64,000 nt of DNA from Adenophora triphylla var. japonica (GCA_022495995.1 JAFEMH010003611.1:1-64000), one strand, 5' to 3'. Shown: positions 44,113-56,464, numbered from the stretch's first letter. Numbers and translations: made by a program. Notes: generated by a model from the letters alone, not told the origin.

Positions 44113-44842
44113 AGGGTCCGTTTGTTTCGCGTAAAATGACTTACGAAAAATAATTTCCTGTAAAATGTTTTTCGAAAAATGATTTCCTGTAAAATATTTT
44201 TCGAAAAATGAGATAAACATATTTTCGGCTGTTTGATAAGAAAAATGTTTTCAGAAAATATTTTTCGATAAAAACACAATTTGAGATAAATCGAGTGGGG
44301 TGGGGAGGGGGGGCGGGGGTGGTGGTGGTGGTGGTGAGTGGAGTGGGGTTGTTAAAAATAAATTTTAAATGATTAATTTTTCTTTTTACCCGACCGGGGG
44401 AGGGGGGGTGTGATGGTGGGGGAGGGGGTGGTGGTAGTGAGTGGAGTGGGGAGTTGTTAAAAAAAATGATTACAATTTATTTTTGACCCGGGGTGGGGGG
44501 GGCAGGGGTGGTGGTGGGGGGTGGGGTGGGGTGGGGGTGGTGAGGGGGAGGGAGAATTGAAAAATCTAATTTTAATATAAATAATTTTTATGAGGGGATG
44601 GGGTACGGGATGGTTGATGTGGGGTAGATGAAAAGTTAGGTATGCGAGAGTGTTACCATTTTTTTTCGGAAAATCTTTTAATTAGGAAAAATTCGTAAAT
44701 CATTTTATGGCGAAAAGGGGGGAAAACATTTTTCGAAAAACATTTTCTTCATTTTTTCCGGTACTTACCAAACATCCAAAAATGGGAAAAACGTTAGTTA
44801 TCCGAAAAACATTTTACTGTAAACAAACAAACAAACAGAGCC
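44113..44842. mobile_element. TIR element with GGGTCCGTTTGTTT-type ends and G-rich core
   Basis: Left end AGGGTCCGTTTGTTT and right end AAACAAACAAACAGAGCC are imperfect inverted repeats, followed inward by repeated TTTTTCGAAAAA palindromes. The core 44,298-44,570 is extremely G-rich on the plus strand (runs of GGGG, GGTGGTGGT), with quadruplex potential. A related right end (GAAACAAACAGAGTC) occurs at 63,358-63,372. Non-coding. Confidence 0.55.
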
Positions 44843-45004
44843 ATCAGTGTCTCCGCAACCCTGTCGAGAAGTGGGCACTATTTGGTAAGGTAAAGTAGTA
44901 CTTACAACAACAATGTCTATACCTTTTTACCCCTGAGCTATTTTCCTGCCAAAACAGCCATCAGAACGGTTCATTCATTTCCGAAGATCATATCAAATAA
45001 CATA

Positions 45005-48000
45005 CTAGGGACGGGTTCTATTTTTCTTCTGATTAGTTTTAGCAAGAGCATCACAAATCTCTCTTTTCCGTTTATTGTTGTTCTGAGCATCATTGTCGTC
45101 GTTGTTGTTGTTATTGTTTCCATCTATATGTGCTTCACTCTTTCGCTGAGCCTCAAGAACATCTTTAACAAAGAACTTCAACTTCCATAAGGTGGACTCG
45201 CTCTGCTTAGTACATAATGATTCAGTAAGTGATTTTGTATAAAGCCAATTTTTATTTTATTTTTCAAAAATTAGTCGGTAGCTAAAAAAAAAAATTGATA
45301 ACCTGGGCGTCCAAATCAAGCTCCACCTCTGATGTTGTTATTTGAAAATCAGGGTTATCCCGGGCAATGATTAACAATGCCTTGTTAATGTCTGCAGGGG
45401 TCAAGCGGGTAAGAACTTTCATAAGTCCTTTTTTCTCGTCAGTAGACATCCTCCTGAAACATTTTAAATAAAATTTGATAGTGTTAAGTGCAGCGACGGT
45501 AGAGCTATATTACAATTTACAATATATAATCAGAATACTCCAGTACCCAGAATTTATACTACACATTCCAAGAAAATTCGAGAAATACCAAGGGAAATGG
45601 GACTAACTGGAAATTTCAATAAAGATCAATAAAGGTCATATTCCCCAGAACAAAAAAATAAAATAAAAATAAAAATAAAAAAGGGCATTGACTGCCCGCA
45701 CAACATCACACTATGCCCGAACTTCTTTTAACATAAGAGAAATCAAGTTCAAATAGATTGATGAATCTATGATAGCCTTACAAGGCCTGAGCATGTAACT
45801 AACATTCTTCTTATACTAAAAAAGGAAAAGAAGTTTTTACACAGAAGAAGTAGAGGTGGTGGAAGAAATCTACTTTTACGGACAATTACCAAGATCAACA
45901 CACATTACAACGGCAGATAACCACATGATCGAAACTGAGACAACTCCACAAACCAGACTTTGTACACATACAGGTGTGAAGCAGAAACAGCAACCTACCA
46001 ATACAGACACCAGTAAGACTCTAAAGATGGAGCCACAAAACAAACAAAATCAAGAACTAGACTCAGAAATGGAAAAAATACAAGCCCAAAAAACCACAAT
46101 ACCTTCTAGTCACTATAGTTACAGACACAAAACCGACGATCATCAGCAAGACATCAACAGCCACCATCAGGATCAGCTTACCAACCCAAATGCTCATGCA
46201 CATGCCAAAAAGACCATTGTTTTTAAATTTAATTAAACTATAGAGATTTTCTGCATTTTCTCCCTAAAATAAATTTGTAAAGTGATACAGAAGTTGCATT
46301 TTGTTGGTTTTGCAGAAAAAAAGTTTCTAGTGTATACGCAATCTTGATCACAACACCTTCAATTCGTCAATCAATTCCCCAATCTGAAATAGGAATACAC
46401 ACGATTGGCGCCGTCAAAGAAGATTGTCTGATATAAAAAACCCTTCCATTCATCATCTCCAGTAATTAATTTACGCTTCCCGCAACTAATATTGTTTTTT
46501 ATTTATTCTATAATACCTCTTTTTTAGTTGGATGTTGAATTGGTTATTTATATTGGTTATGAGTCAAGGCTTTTTTGATTCATGGTTTTGCTTTTAAACA
46601 TGCTAGAAGAAACGTGTTCAAATAACCACCCCTCGGTCCCACATTAAATGTCGCAGTGTCTTTTGAGATCTATCGCAAAATAAGTGTTGCATTTCTAAAT
46701 AAGTACCTAACCTTAGTTTAAATTTACAGTGAAACACACAATGTACATACAAGCAAAGCTCATATCTTAAACAATTGAAAAGTCAGCTTGTGACACTTAT
46801 TATGAGATGGACGGAGTAAAAAAATATTGTGATTTAAATATAACAAAATTTTCATATTTACTAATTATAATTGTTTGCTCCACTGTTTTTTGGTTTAAAA
46901 ATTACTTGGTTCCAAAAGCGAGGGCCATGACGGAAGAGTTGGTTTTGGGCTCCAAATCCCACAAGACCTACACTGGCCACCCTCTATTACCAGTCATCCA
47001 TAATATCAATTCGATCTTTCTAGTCTAGCTGTGTAATCGGCCTAAAGCTTGTCACACACACAGTGGCGAAGCCAGGAATTTTTGATAAGGGGGTCAAGAT
47101 ATATTTTTTTATAACTATTATAATTGAGGTATCCAATTTTTGTACACAAGGGGGTCTAAATAATAACTTTAGTGCAATTTTTTCTTAAAATTAAGGGGGT
47201 CAAAATGTATATTTTCATTATTTTTAGTAAAAAAGTCATTTTTAGTAAAAAAGTCATTTTTTAAAAATTTAAAAGGGTAAAAATTGACACGTTCCAAATT
47301 TGAAGGGGGTCGACCGACCCCCATAACTTCAACGTGGCTTCGCCACTGCACACACACACATATATATACATAGAGAGGGAGAGAGAGAGAGAGAGAGCTG
47401 TCACAACCCATCAAATCCCACCATACACCGGTAGGGAAGGTGACAAGAAAACATCAGAATCACCTAGGACACAACTCGAGCACTCCGCCATCGCGACTTA
47501 AGAGAAGACATAATAGAGAAAAGGGGAAACAAATGAATACCACAAAAATTAGTACTCCCTCCGTCTCACAATAATATAATATGCACAATGGGAAGGCACA
47601 AGAATTATGGAGAAAAGTGAAAATGGTGATGTGCTGTGAGTGTAGATGGTTGGGTAGAAGAGAGAAAGTGGGATAAGTGGGTAATTGTTGTGAGTATAAC
47701 AAGTAGGTCTCATTTCCATTTTGGGTCTATGCTGATTATTGTGGGACGCCCAAAAGGTGTCTTTTTACAGATTATTGTGGGACGGAGGAACAATATCTTT
47801 CTTGTAAACCTTTCATGAAGTGCTTTACCAATTGTCAAGTCCTTCGGTCCAAATGAACCTCTTATGAGATAGGTCAGATAGCTTAATGAGTGCAATAAGA
47901 TACATGCAGAGATAACTTGATCCTCAATATATTTGATCAAGATTCCTCAAAGAGGCTTGAACAAGTCTAAGGTTAACTTGGTAACGGATGATAATGAAAC

Positions 48001-49952
48001 ATATCTCACATGGTTGGCAGAACAACCACCATATAATCTCTCGAAAGAGGGAAAGAGCAGGATGAAGTAAAGGTAGTCTTTGATATAAATCTTGACTGAA
48101 GTGGAACCAAATAAAGGAAAGAAATATCAGGTTGATAAAACAAGGCATGCTAGTTCATCATCCATTAAGGGGATTAGGATCAATGGTTCTACAATTATGT
48201 ATTTCCACTTCTGGTCCATCATACGCAGTACTGTACCAAGAGAAGTGTAAACTAGATACTCCCTCCAGCCTAAATCAGTGATTTGGGGGAGTACACGAGA
48301 GATTTGAAACAACCAAAGATGAAGTCATGGCCTTTGCTTCATCGTTAGACAAAAAGGACGCAAAGCAAGGCAATCCACTTGTTGACTAGGCTCTGACCGT
48401 AGATAAGCCTGATATAGAGAGAAATAGAAGGAAGTGATTGAAAAGAATGAAAGTGTGAAAGTGATATTAATTCAGATGAGAGGAGCGATCTCTGGTCTTT
48501 TTGAAAATTTTGTAGGTTTCTAGTTCAGAGGTAGCAATAATAATCTTTTGGCAAGTGAGGATCATGTGTAGAACCATGAAAAAAAATGTACACTTACAGA
48601 AACTGAATAAAAGGGGGTGAAGTAACTGGAATTACCATAGGACTTTGGGTGGGGTGAGGGACACCTAAACACTAAAAAGCTCAACATAACAACTTCCATG
48701 GGTATGGCAAAGGCTCGTGAATCTTTCTGCACGAATTAGGAAAAACTTTATAGTCTGGTTCGGTTCAGGCCCAAACCACAAATCAGACAGACCCAAGCAG
48801 TTTGAAAAAATGGAATCGTGTCGGACCGCAAGCTAGGTGAAACCGAATCGAACTGAACCAATCGGCCAGGTTCCAACGAATTTCAGTACTTGTAGTAACT
48901 TTATCATTACAATTAGGAGTAACTTTCTCATTACAAGAGTGAATGTGGTTTGGTCTGCTTTGGTTCAGGCCAAAACCACAAGTCAAGCCAACCCCAGCGG
49001 TTCCAGAAAATGGAACTGAATCGGACGCAAGCTAGGTGAAGCCAAATCGAACCAATCAGTATGGTTCCATTGAATTCACAATTTGTAATCTTTTACCGAC
49101 ACACAGATTTAAAGGCCACCACATTCTCTTTGGAGTTTGGAAACCTAGTACAGAACAGATCTCAATACATTATAGTAGAAAGAAGATTTAATTTAATCAA
49201 CACGCTTTTTATTCCTTAACTCAATTGCATAAAATTTGATCGTATGCATACATATCCTAACAACTATAAACTATTAGATTAAACAAAAAGTAACAGAACA
49301 ACATTAAACTGGAATAAGATGCATAAAGAAAATCCCAGTAACACTTGCACAAATCCACTTACAGAAACACACACACACACACACATAATATCCTTCTAAA
49401 ATGCAGAACTAGATTTATATAGAAAGAAAAGGGGACTGGGGGTTGGATGGAGAAAGGCGAGAGGACTCTCATCTCTCACCATGTGAGGCTGATAAATTGC
49501 CGGTTATGAAAAGGAATGCAGCGACATGGAACCTTCTTGGTTGTTGCTGGTACGGCGTGGTAGGGGTGAGTGGTGAGAGTCATTGGCGTGAAGTGAGGTG
49601 ATACGGTGGTGTGGTGTGGTGTGGCTATCCAACTAGGAGACATTGAGAGAGAGAGAGAGAGAGATCTGGCAATAAGGCGCTGTTGATATTTGTGATGTTA
49701 GATAGGCAAGTCAAGGTTTTCTTTAAATCAATCTAACCGCATAGAGGTATATCATCCAAGGGTCAATATCATAGTTACCAGGAACATGGAACGCTTCAGG
49801 ACACGGGACGGGAACGGGAATGGGAATGGGAATGGGAATGGGAATGAGGAACGTAACTTTTTAAAATTTGAGTACGCTAGGGGTAGGATCAGTTGGTACA
49901 CCAGTTGGGAACGTGGTACGCTTTTGAAAGTAATTTGGGTCCCCAATACATA

Positions 49953-50010
<58 letters not shown>

Positions 50011-53000
50011 ACTAATTAACCTTATAATATTAATAGTCAAATCCAAATCAACTAAGGAAAAAAAAAGGAATAGGAATTGGATACTAGTTTTAAAAAGGAA
50101 TAGGAAATTGGTTTTAAAAAAGGGGTTCCAAATCAGAAAACAAAAACGAGGCTAATTTTTTAAGAAATCTGCTATTTACCCCTTAAAAATATTTAATCAC
50201 ACCCACTTCATGATTAAAAAGGTTGTAGAATCGATGAGTTTCATTAAAAAAATAGGATACTCTGATATTAACCATGCACTCCACCAAATACATACAGATA
50301 GACTTTTTTCTCGGTAGTTTAGGTCAGCTTCGTTCTTCTCGAAACCCTTTCAGACAAGACTCTTTCTCCATAGTCTAGTCCATATCCACCTTAATTCTCC
50401 ACTCGTTATCAATTCTGGATCACCTTATCTCTCTTCTCGATCAACGGACGGCGATTGAAAAGTCAGACCTTTTTTCTGGTACGACGTTTTAGCGAATTGG
50501 GACGCAAACGAATCGCGATCCAGGACGCGTCCCGGGATGAGGGACGAGGGGGAGATGAGCGTTCCAGGTATCTATGGTCAATATTAATCAGGAAAACAAA
50601 AAATGTGTGTGTGTGTGTGTGTATATATATGTAAATCACGGTTTGATTTGGTGCATACTCCTAAACCGTTAACCGAGTAAAACCGCTAAGTTCAGACGTA
50701 TTTCAAACCTGAACCAAACCGCGACAGACTGAAACCAATCTGAACCAAACCGTGATTTACACACACACGTATATATATCTATAAATCACGGTTTGGTTCG
50801 GTGAAAACTCCCAAACCGTGAACCGAGTCAAACCGCTAAGTTCAGACGTGTGTCAAACCTTAACCAAACCGCGACAGACTAAAACCAAACCGAATCAAAC
50901 CGTGATTTACACATACATATATGTGTAAATCACGGTTTGGTTCAGTGAAAATTCCAAACTGTGAACCGAGTCAAACCGCTAAGTTCAGACGTATTTCAAA
51001 CCTTAACCAAACCGCGACAGACTAAAACCAAACCGAACCAAACCGTGATTTACACACACATATACATATATACACATGTAAATCACGGTTTGGTTCGGTG
51101 AAATCTCCCAAACCGTGAACCGAGTCAAACTGCTAAGTTCACAAGTACTTCAAATCTTAACCAACCGCGACAGACTAAAACCAAACTGAGCCGTTGATCC
51201 GTTCAATTTGGTTCCCTGATTCAGCTGTTCCCGCTTACACCCCTAAATGAAATAGGAATGGTCAAGGATATAGAACTGTTCCTGCCAAAATATGCAGTAA
51301 CGGTTCTCACAAGAGCAGGTATGGGTAATGTTGTCGGCTTAAATGTGATCTACATCTACATACGCATGACGGGGTGAGTATCTGGAGAAAAACAATTTTG
51401 AAGTTCCTCCATCTCACAAAAAAATCCTATCCTATTATATAAGTCCTATGCTTTCTATAAATTGATACTTCAATTTCTGACCACCTTTGACATTATAACT
51501 TTCCACAATGTTATCTACTCTATAAGCGGTAAATTTGAACATTTCACATTTTATTAGCTTAATTTGGAAGCAAAGAACTTTTATGTGTCACCGTAGAAAT
51601 GGAAAATGGAGCTCTTCTTATTGGATGAAGAAGCCAGACATTTTGAAGGAAAGCCACAAACTTAGAATGCAATTATTGTTTTGATGTTCGGACAAACCTG
51701 CATTTTTGAAGCACCATTTCTCTCAGTTCTTCAAGCTGCATATCAGCCTCTTCGAGCTGAAACGAAATATTTGATTGTATCATGGAAGTTCAGAGTATTC
51801 AAGTAGTAAGAGAATAAACAAAAATGTGGACTATGATTTTCAAATTTTGGGAAGATTTTTCTGTATGAAAAGAAATAAGGTATTGGTGCAGTAAAGACCG
51901 GGATCTTGACCTACTTCGATACTTAAATCTCTGGCCATTTTGGCATGGGCAACCTCCTGAGCAAGCTCCATGTCTAACTGTACCTCTGCCTCCTCATCCC
52001 TTCGTCTTTTCTCCTACAAAAACAAAGTTCAGAAAGTTAATGAGTTACATTTAATATAGTTGTATATAATATACTCCCTCCGTCCCGCTACAAATCACAC
52101 ACTTTCCTCATTGGGCGTCCCGCTACAAATCACACACTTCCTAAAATGGCAAAGAATCTTTACTATTCCCTCCACTCATTCTCTCTCCTACATTATTTTA
52201 ATACTCACAACACCATTATAATTTACTATTCCCTCCACTCATTCTCTCTCCTATTTTACTTTTACACTCACAACATTTATATCATTATTTTTTTCCTTAA
52301 TCCACGCGAGTATAGTAACGGAGTGATTTCTAATAGGACGGAGGGAGTATATATATACTCCCTCCGTCCGGTTTGAGACTACACTTTTTACCCAAAAGGT
52401 TGTTCCATTTGAAACTACACACTTCCATTTTTGCCAAGTTTATAATACTTCTTTCAATGGGACCCACTTTCACACTCACAACAACTTTCCACTTGCTATT
52501 CCCTATCCTACTTTCTCTCTTACCTCACTTTTCATACAATACCTACTTCACTAACACTTTTCATTAATTCCCGTGCTCAACCAAAAGTGTGTAGTTTCAA
52601 ATGGGGCAGAGGGAGTATATATACATGCATAAATTTGTACATGCTGTGAGTATCCACAAAACTCATCATTTGGATGAGTCAGATGTTAATGACTTCAAGT
52701 CTTCATTAGCAATGTTTACCTCTTCGTCAACTTTCGGCAAAAGTTGTAGCCACTTCTCCTCAAATTTTGCCAACAAAGTTTTGGCCATAATGTGAAAATT
52801 ATTCCTTTCATCATTGTACTTCATTGCGTTCTTAAATATCAATCTCACATCTGCACACATCTCGCGGACATTTTTGTATCCACTACCATCCTTGGCCTCC
52901 ATTTTGTTTTTTATTGTACTGAAGTCCATGGGCTTCTTAATTACCTAGATTAACAATGCTAAAAGATTAGACACAATGCAACAAAGAAAGAAAGAAAATG

Positions 53001-56000
53001 AAAATGTTGGTGAAACAATAAAGAAAAAATTCAGAACTGAATCAACAGAAGATTGAAAGGTATGTTCAAAGCATAGCAAAGGAATATCCATCCTTCATGC
53101 AATCTCTTTCCTTCCCATTCTCATGTGCGGAAAAATGCAAAATATACTACATACATCGCTTCCCTTCCTTTTAAGGGACTCTTCAAGAGTTTTATCTGAG
53201 AGAAGGTACAGGAGAGAGAAGGCAAGATTGATGATAATATTTGTAGCAGGAACATGAAAACAAGAACAAATGTTTTACCTCATAGTAGTCGTGCAAACCA
53301 AGACCTACAACGTCCACCGGCTCCATAAATGGCCCAGCCCACTCGTGCTGAGTCATCTACAAGTAGAAGATACACGTACTTATTTTCAATATCAATTGTA
53401 TTAACAGAATATATAACTCCTAAAACTACGGAGCCCCTAAAAGGTACCCCAAGTTAAAGAAAGGGAGTAATGCCTAGTAGTTAATCTACATATTTTTTAT
53501 GAGGTTGACATTAGTCATTAGTTACCATCTCGTATATGCACACCATGTAATAAGTAATAACTGTTCCAAGTAACTCCTACTCTTATGCCATACAGTTAAT
53601 CAACAGTTCATTTGACTAACATTGGGAATCTAGAATTTACAAAATCAAATATCGATCAGATTTTTCAGTCTATATTGACAGTAGACCAGAACGATTTACA
53701 TGCACTTTAACAAAAGTAATCCTTCAGACACATTATCCTTGAATTAATATATCATTGATTCAGTATATTGCTCTGTAGTCTACTTGGGAGGAATTGGTCT
53801 CAACTACTTATTTCAATCCAGACTTAAGTGGTACACGTTGTACATGTTAATGTATTATCAAAAAACATTCTCCCAAATCTAGTATCAGTATGTCTTCAGT
53901 CAGCATGGAATTTCACGTTAAATACGAACATGTTTTTACACTACATAAGGGGCAACATGAACTAGATGTATGTTCCTTATCTTCATGCATGTAGTTCAAT
54001 TCTGATATCTATCATTCTGCTATTTTTAGCCACTTCAACTCTATTGGATATTATCAAAAGCATTCCAAGACAAACTTAAAGAAAAAATTAGTCCTATTTT
54101 AAAGAAAAAAATTAATTGAATCTTGATGCAATTGCATGCTTCCAACATGGATCAAGGAAGGAATGACAGAAAGTATCCAGAAGTGCAATTCAAAATGAAC
54201 CAAATTTACAAAGCATTAGTAATTGCCTGACGTAATATTGCACCAAATTGGCGCATGAGCTCTTGCATTCTCTTTGCAGACGCAGCTTCTCTACGTGATG
54301 CATCCTGTTGCCTCTTTTTAAAGCCAGCAATCAGTTTCTCCTTATCCTTGTCCCTCACAGCTGAAATAGTTTTTGAAGTGTTTAACTGCTTTTTACTTGT
54401 AGTCGAGTAGAACTGTTCAACCTCGCCCATTCTTTGCTCAAACTGTAGATTAGATTATAAAACAAAGTCAGTGGGCAGAAAGAATAACAATGGCAAAATC
54501 AGAATCTCGGATTTCCAAAGAAAAAGGATGTGAAAAACGAAAACGATATCCGCCTCTTTTCCGGATACGTATAAAACAAAATTAACATCAAATATTATTT
54601 CGGGAATGTGGATCTTGTTGGTCAAGGTGGCGGGACAACCTCTAATGGTTTGCAACAACAACAAAGCCTTAATCACAAAATAATTTGGCGTCGGCTAACA
54701 TGAATACACATATGGACTTGTCAAATAAGAGATCAGAAAACAATTAAAAAGTGAAGAGGTCGTAAATAAAAAAAATGAAACTGTGAAATGTGAGAAGATA
54801 TTTATAAAAAAGAAATAAGTGCGAAGAAAATAAGGAGATAACAGGATAACAAAAACATTTGGAAAGGAAAGAAAAATAATACTTAATTTATTAAAATAAT
54901 AGAATAATAAATAACATAACATAAAAATGTTTTAAAAAAATAAATAAAAACCAAATTGAATTCCCTTCAATTTGTTACAATGTAAAAAATGAATAAAAAT
55001 AAATAAATGAATAATGATGCATTCCCACATAGAATGAGAGTTGTTACAATGTTGCTGCTTAATGTGAAGGAATGTTAAAAAGCAGTGGAGGAGATTGTGT
55101 CCATCATGGCAGTGAAACTGCATAAAAGGTTGAGAGCAAGAAAATTCCCTTCAATTTTGTTAAATGGTAATTACGTAATAACAGGGTACAATTGTTCAAA
55201 GTTGATAGCATTTAAATTTGAGAGCATGCCATTATAGGTTGTAGCACTGATGACAGGTTCCTGAATATGATTCCTTTTGATGTTGCCTTTCGAGAGAAAC
55301 AAATGGTTAGGTGTCCGTATTGCAACCAATCATGCTTAAAATGATGGTAAAAGATCAAATTAAGCAGGGGGGCATGTAAGTAGAAAAGATGACATAAGTA
55401 TCTCAGAGAAACCACAATTCAACCAATATCAAGTACTCATCAGTTTATTTCGGCAGACACACCCAAAATACAACGTTGGTTGTCGATATGTACTTTTATA
55501 CAGAGTAATAGACTCTTGATTTCAACCACAGTTCTAATTAATGTCCTACACTGAAAGTCTTAGCTTCCGGATTATTAATTAAAAAGGTATCTTTTGGATT
55601 TCTAGTGCAACTTCAAGAATGTACAATCATATAATGCTAGACCCCTTTAACAGTCATGTCACATCAAAAGGGACTATTTTTCTGGAACAGAGAAAGTACA
55701 TCGGTTAAGTAACCAACTCATATTAAAGCATAAGCTTATAGAGAGAGCACCAACAATGTAAATTATGTTTTAATATTATGACCCTGCCTCACAGACATAC
55801 GTGGATTTAATACAAGGGTGCACTTGATATTGATATTAAGCCATTGTGTAGCCTTTGTAATATTAGGATAAATGCAAGCGGAAAAATTGAACCCTTGTCC
55901 TTGCCAAACCATGAGTTCACCCTTGTCCTTGCCAAACCATGAGTTCTGATACAATATTGATTAACCGACTCATCTAAAACTTAAGCTCATAGCAAGAGCA

Positions 56001-56464
56001 GCAACAATGTATATCATGTTCTAATATTAACATCTTTAACATGTCAGACAAAGAATATACTCCCTTCATTTCGGTAAAGAGTCTTCTTTCTATATACTAA
56101 AAGAATCAACATGTGGACATTTTATATCAAATCAATATTCAAAATACATTTTCTTCCATGTAGCCTTCTATAAATTTAGCAATTAAAATCCATATACCCT
56201 TACAGCTTCTGCAGAGGGCCAAAAACAAAATTTTACAGCACGCGAATGACAACAATTATTAAAATTGCCAAACAAAAAGCCCAAATTCATACAATCCGAT
56301 ACGAAATTGAGAAAGAAAAAAGTATTTACCGTATCAACTTTTGTGAACCATTCATCAACACAATTCCTGAAATCCTCCACTTGAGCACCATCTTCATCGT
56401 CAATGTCTTCAGCCATTGCTGATTCCACCATGTTTACCGGCTCCTCATTTAATTCCGCTTCCAT
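45005..56464 (-). CDS. GTE1: GTE1/IMB1-type bromodomain and NET-domain protein, eight exons
   Basis: Exons (minus): 56464-56330, 54442-54227, 53356-53279, 52944-52720, 52013-51915, 51756-51698, 45453-45303, 45202-45005; 1161 nt, 386 aa plus stop, the length I recall for Arabidopsis IMB1/GTE1. The N-terminus (1-45) is acidic. A coiled-coil-like basic region follows (about 46-115). The bromodomain spans about 112-215, with PMDFSTIK at 148-155 and NAMKYN ending in Asn187, the expected acetyl-lysine contact. A charged linker (219-260) leads to the NET domain (about 272-337: LTPADINKALLIIA, LDLDAQSESTLWKLKFFVKD). The tail is Asn-rich and basic (NKRKRE). The family reads acetylated histones; GTE1/IMB1 acts in seed germination and ABA/phyA responses. 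All junctions are GT-AG except intron 2 (GC-AG). Frame is intact through every junction. Intron 6 is 6.2 kb and full of small mobile elements; intron 4 carries two MITEs. The paralogue GTE6 is the main alternative name. Confidence 0.93.
46398..46425 (+). other. possible Tat-type primer site remnant in GTE1 intron 6
   Basis: ACACA followed by CGATTGGCGCCGTC resembles the LTR end plus TTTGGCGCCGTC primer site of Tat elements. No flanking LTR pair or gag is recognisable; it would be a fragment. Confidence 0.3.
46636..46818. mobile_element. degraded Stowaway-like MITE in GTE1 intron 6
   Basis: Left CCTCGGTCCCACATTAAATG and right TTATGAGATGGACGGAG resemble inverted Stowaway ends with drift. Confidence 0.45.
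47061..47348. mobile_element. hAT-like MITE in GTE1 intron 6
   Basis: 288 bp with perfect 14-bp TIRs CAGTGGCGAAGCCA / TGGCTTCGCCACTG, flanked on both sides by CACACACA (8-bp TSD, though inside a CA-rich site). Internal repeated AAGGGGGTC words. No transposase. Confidence 0.8.
47555..47788. mobile_element. Stowaway-like MITE in GTE1 intron 6
   Basis: CTCCCTCCGTCTCACAATAA at the left; TTATTGTGGGACGGAGG at the right, inverted. The right TIR has an extra internal copy (ATTATTGTGGGACGCCC at about 47,735-47,752). Confidence 0.75.
48258..48293. mobile_element. micro-MITE (two Stowaway ends only)
   Basis: CTCCCTCCAGCCTAAATCA is followed almost at once by TGATTTGGGGGAG: a Stowaway element deleted to little more than its termini. 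Confidence 0.45.
48752..49090. repeat. diverged tandem duplication, GGTTCGGTT-rich
   Basis: Two copies of a roughly 200-bp unit (at 48,752 and 48,957) sharing TTCAGGCCCAAACCACAA, GGAATCG..TCGGAC, GCAAGCTAGGTGAA and GGTTCCA. Related in composition to the hairpin array at 50,630. Confidence 0.7.
49770..50575. mobile_element. TIR element with 9-bp TSD in GTE1 intron 6
   Basis: Flanked by the exact 9-mer GGTCAATAT (49761-49769, 50576-50584). Short imperfect TIRs: left CATAGTTACCAGGAAC.., right ..GAGCGTTCCAGGTATCTAT. Contains a GGGAAT hexanucleotide array (49,807-49,850) and a long AT microsatellite (49,961-50,007). No transposase; MULE-like by TSD length. Confidence 0.65.
50630..51190. repeat. 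four-copy tandem array of hairpin units in GTE1 intron 6
   Basis: Units at 50630-50761, 50781-50911, 50924-51055 and 51077-51190. Each opens TGTAAATCACGGTTTGG and closes with the inverted CCAAACCGTGATTTACA (fourth copy degenerate at its close), so each can form a long hairpin. The interior has CCGAGTCAAACCGCTAAGTT and AACCAAACCGCGACAGACT. Spacers are CA/TA-rich. Non-coding; looks like a MITE that multiplied in tandem. Confidence 0.85.
52074..52347. mobile_element. Stowaway-like MITE in GTE1 intron 4
   Basis: CTCCCTCCGTCCC left and AGGACGGAGGGAG right, TA flanks. The sub-terminal block GTCCCGCTACAAATCACACA is duplicated at the left end. Only about ten bases separate it from the next MITE. Confidence 0.85.
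52358..52615. mobile_element. second Stowaway-like MITE in GTE1 intron 4
   Basis: CTCCCTCCGTCCGGTTTGAG left; TTTCAAATGGGGCAGAGGGAG right. Related to, but distinct from, its neighbour; lies about 100 bp from the bromodomain exon. Confidence 0.85.
54225..54227 (-). other. non-canonical GC 5' splice site, GTE1 intron 2
   Basis: The exon end CAG is followed by GCAATT, and the 3' site is TTGTAG before ATGACTCAGCAC. Only this junction joins GAILRQ to MTQHEWAGPF in frame, in agreement with the family. The nearest GT upstream would remove Arg-Gln and shift the frame. Confidence 0.75.
55889..55946. repeat. short tandem duplication in GTE1 intron 1
   Basis: CCCTTGTCCTTGCCAAACCA plus TGAGTTC, twice. 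Also in this intron a diverged direct repeat (TAAGCTTATAGAGAGAGCAC, 55,730; TAAGCTCATAGCAAGAGCAG, 55,981). Confidence 0.8.

Noticed and set aside
45856..46236. 126-aa plus-strand frame in GTE1 intron 6
   Set aside because: Low-complexity Gln/Thr/His-rich translation of A-rich DNA with no motif; antisense to the gene.
50630..51190. CRISPR-like look of regularly spaced repeats
   Set aside because: Plant nuclear intron; spacers are simple CA/TA DNA and each unit is an inverted repeat longer than its spacer.
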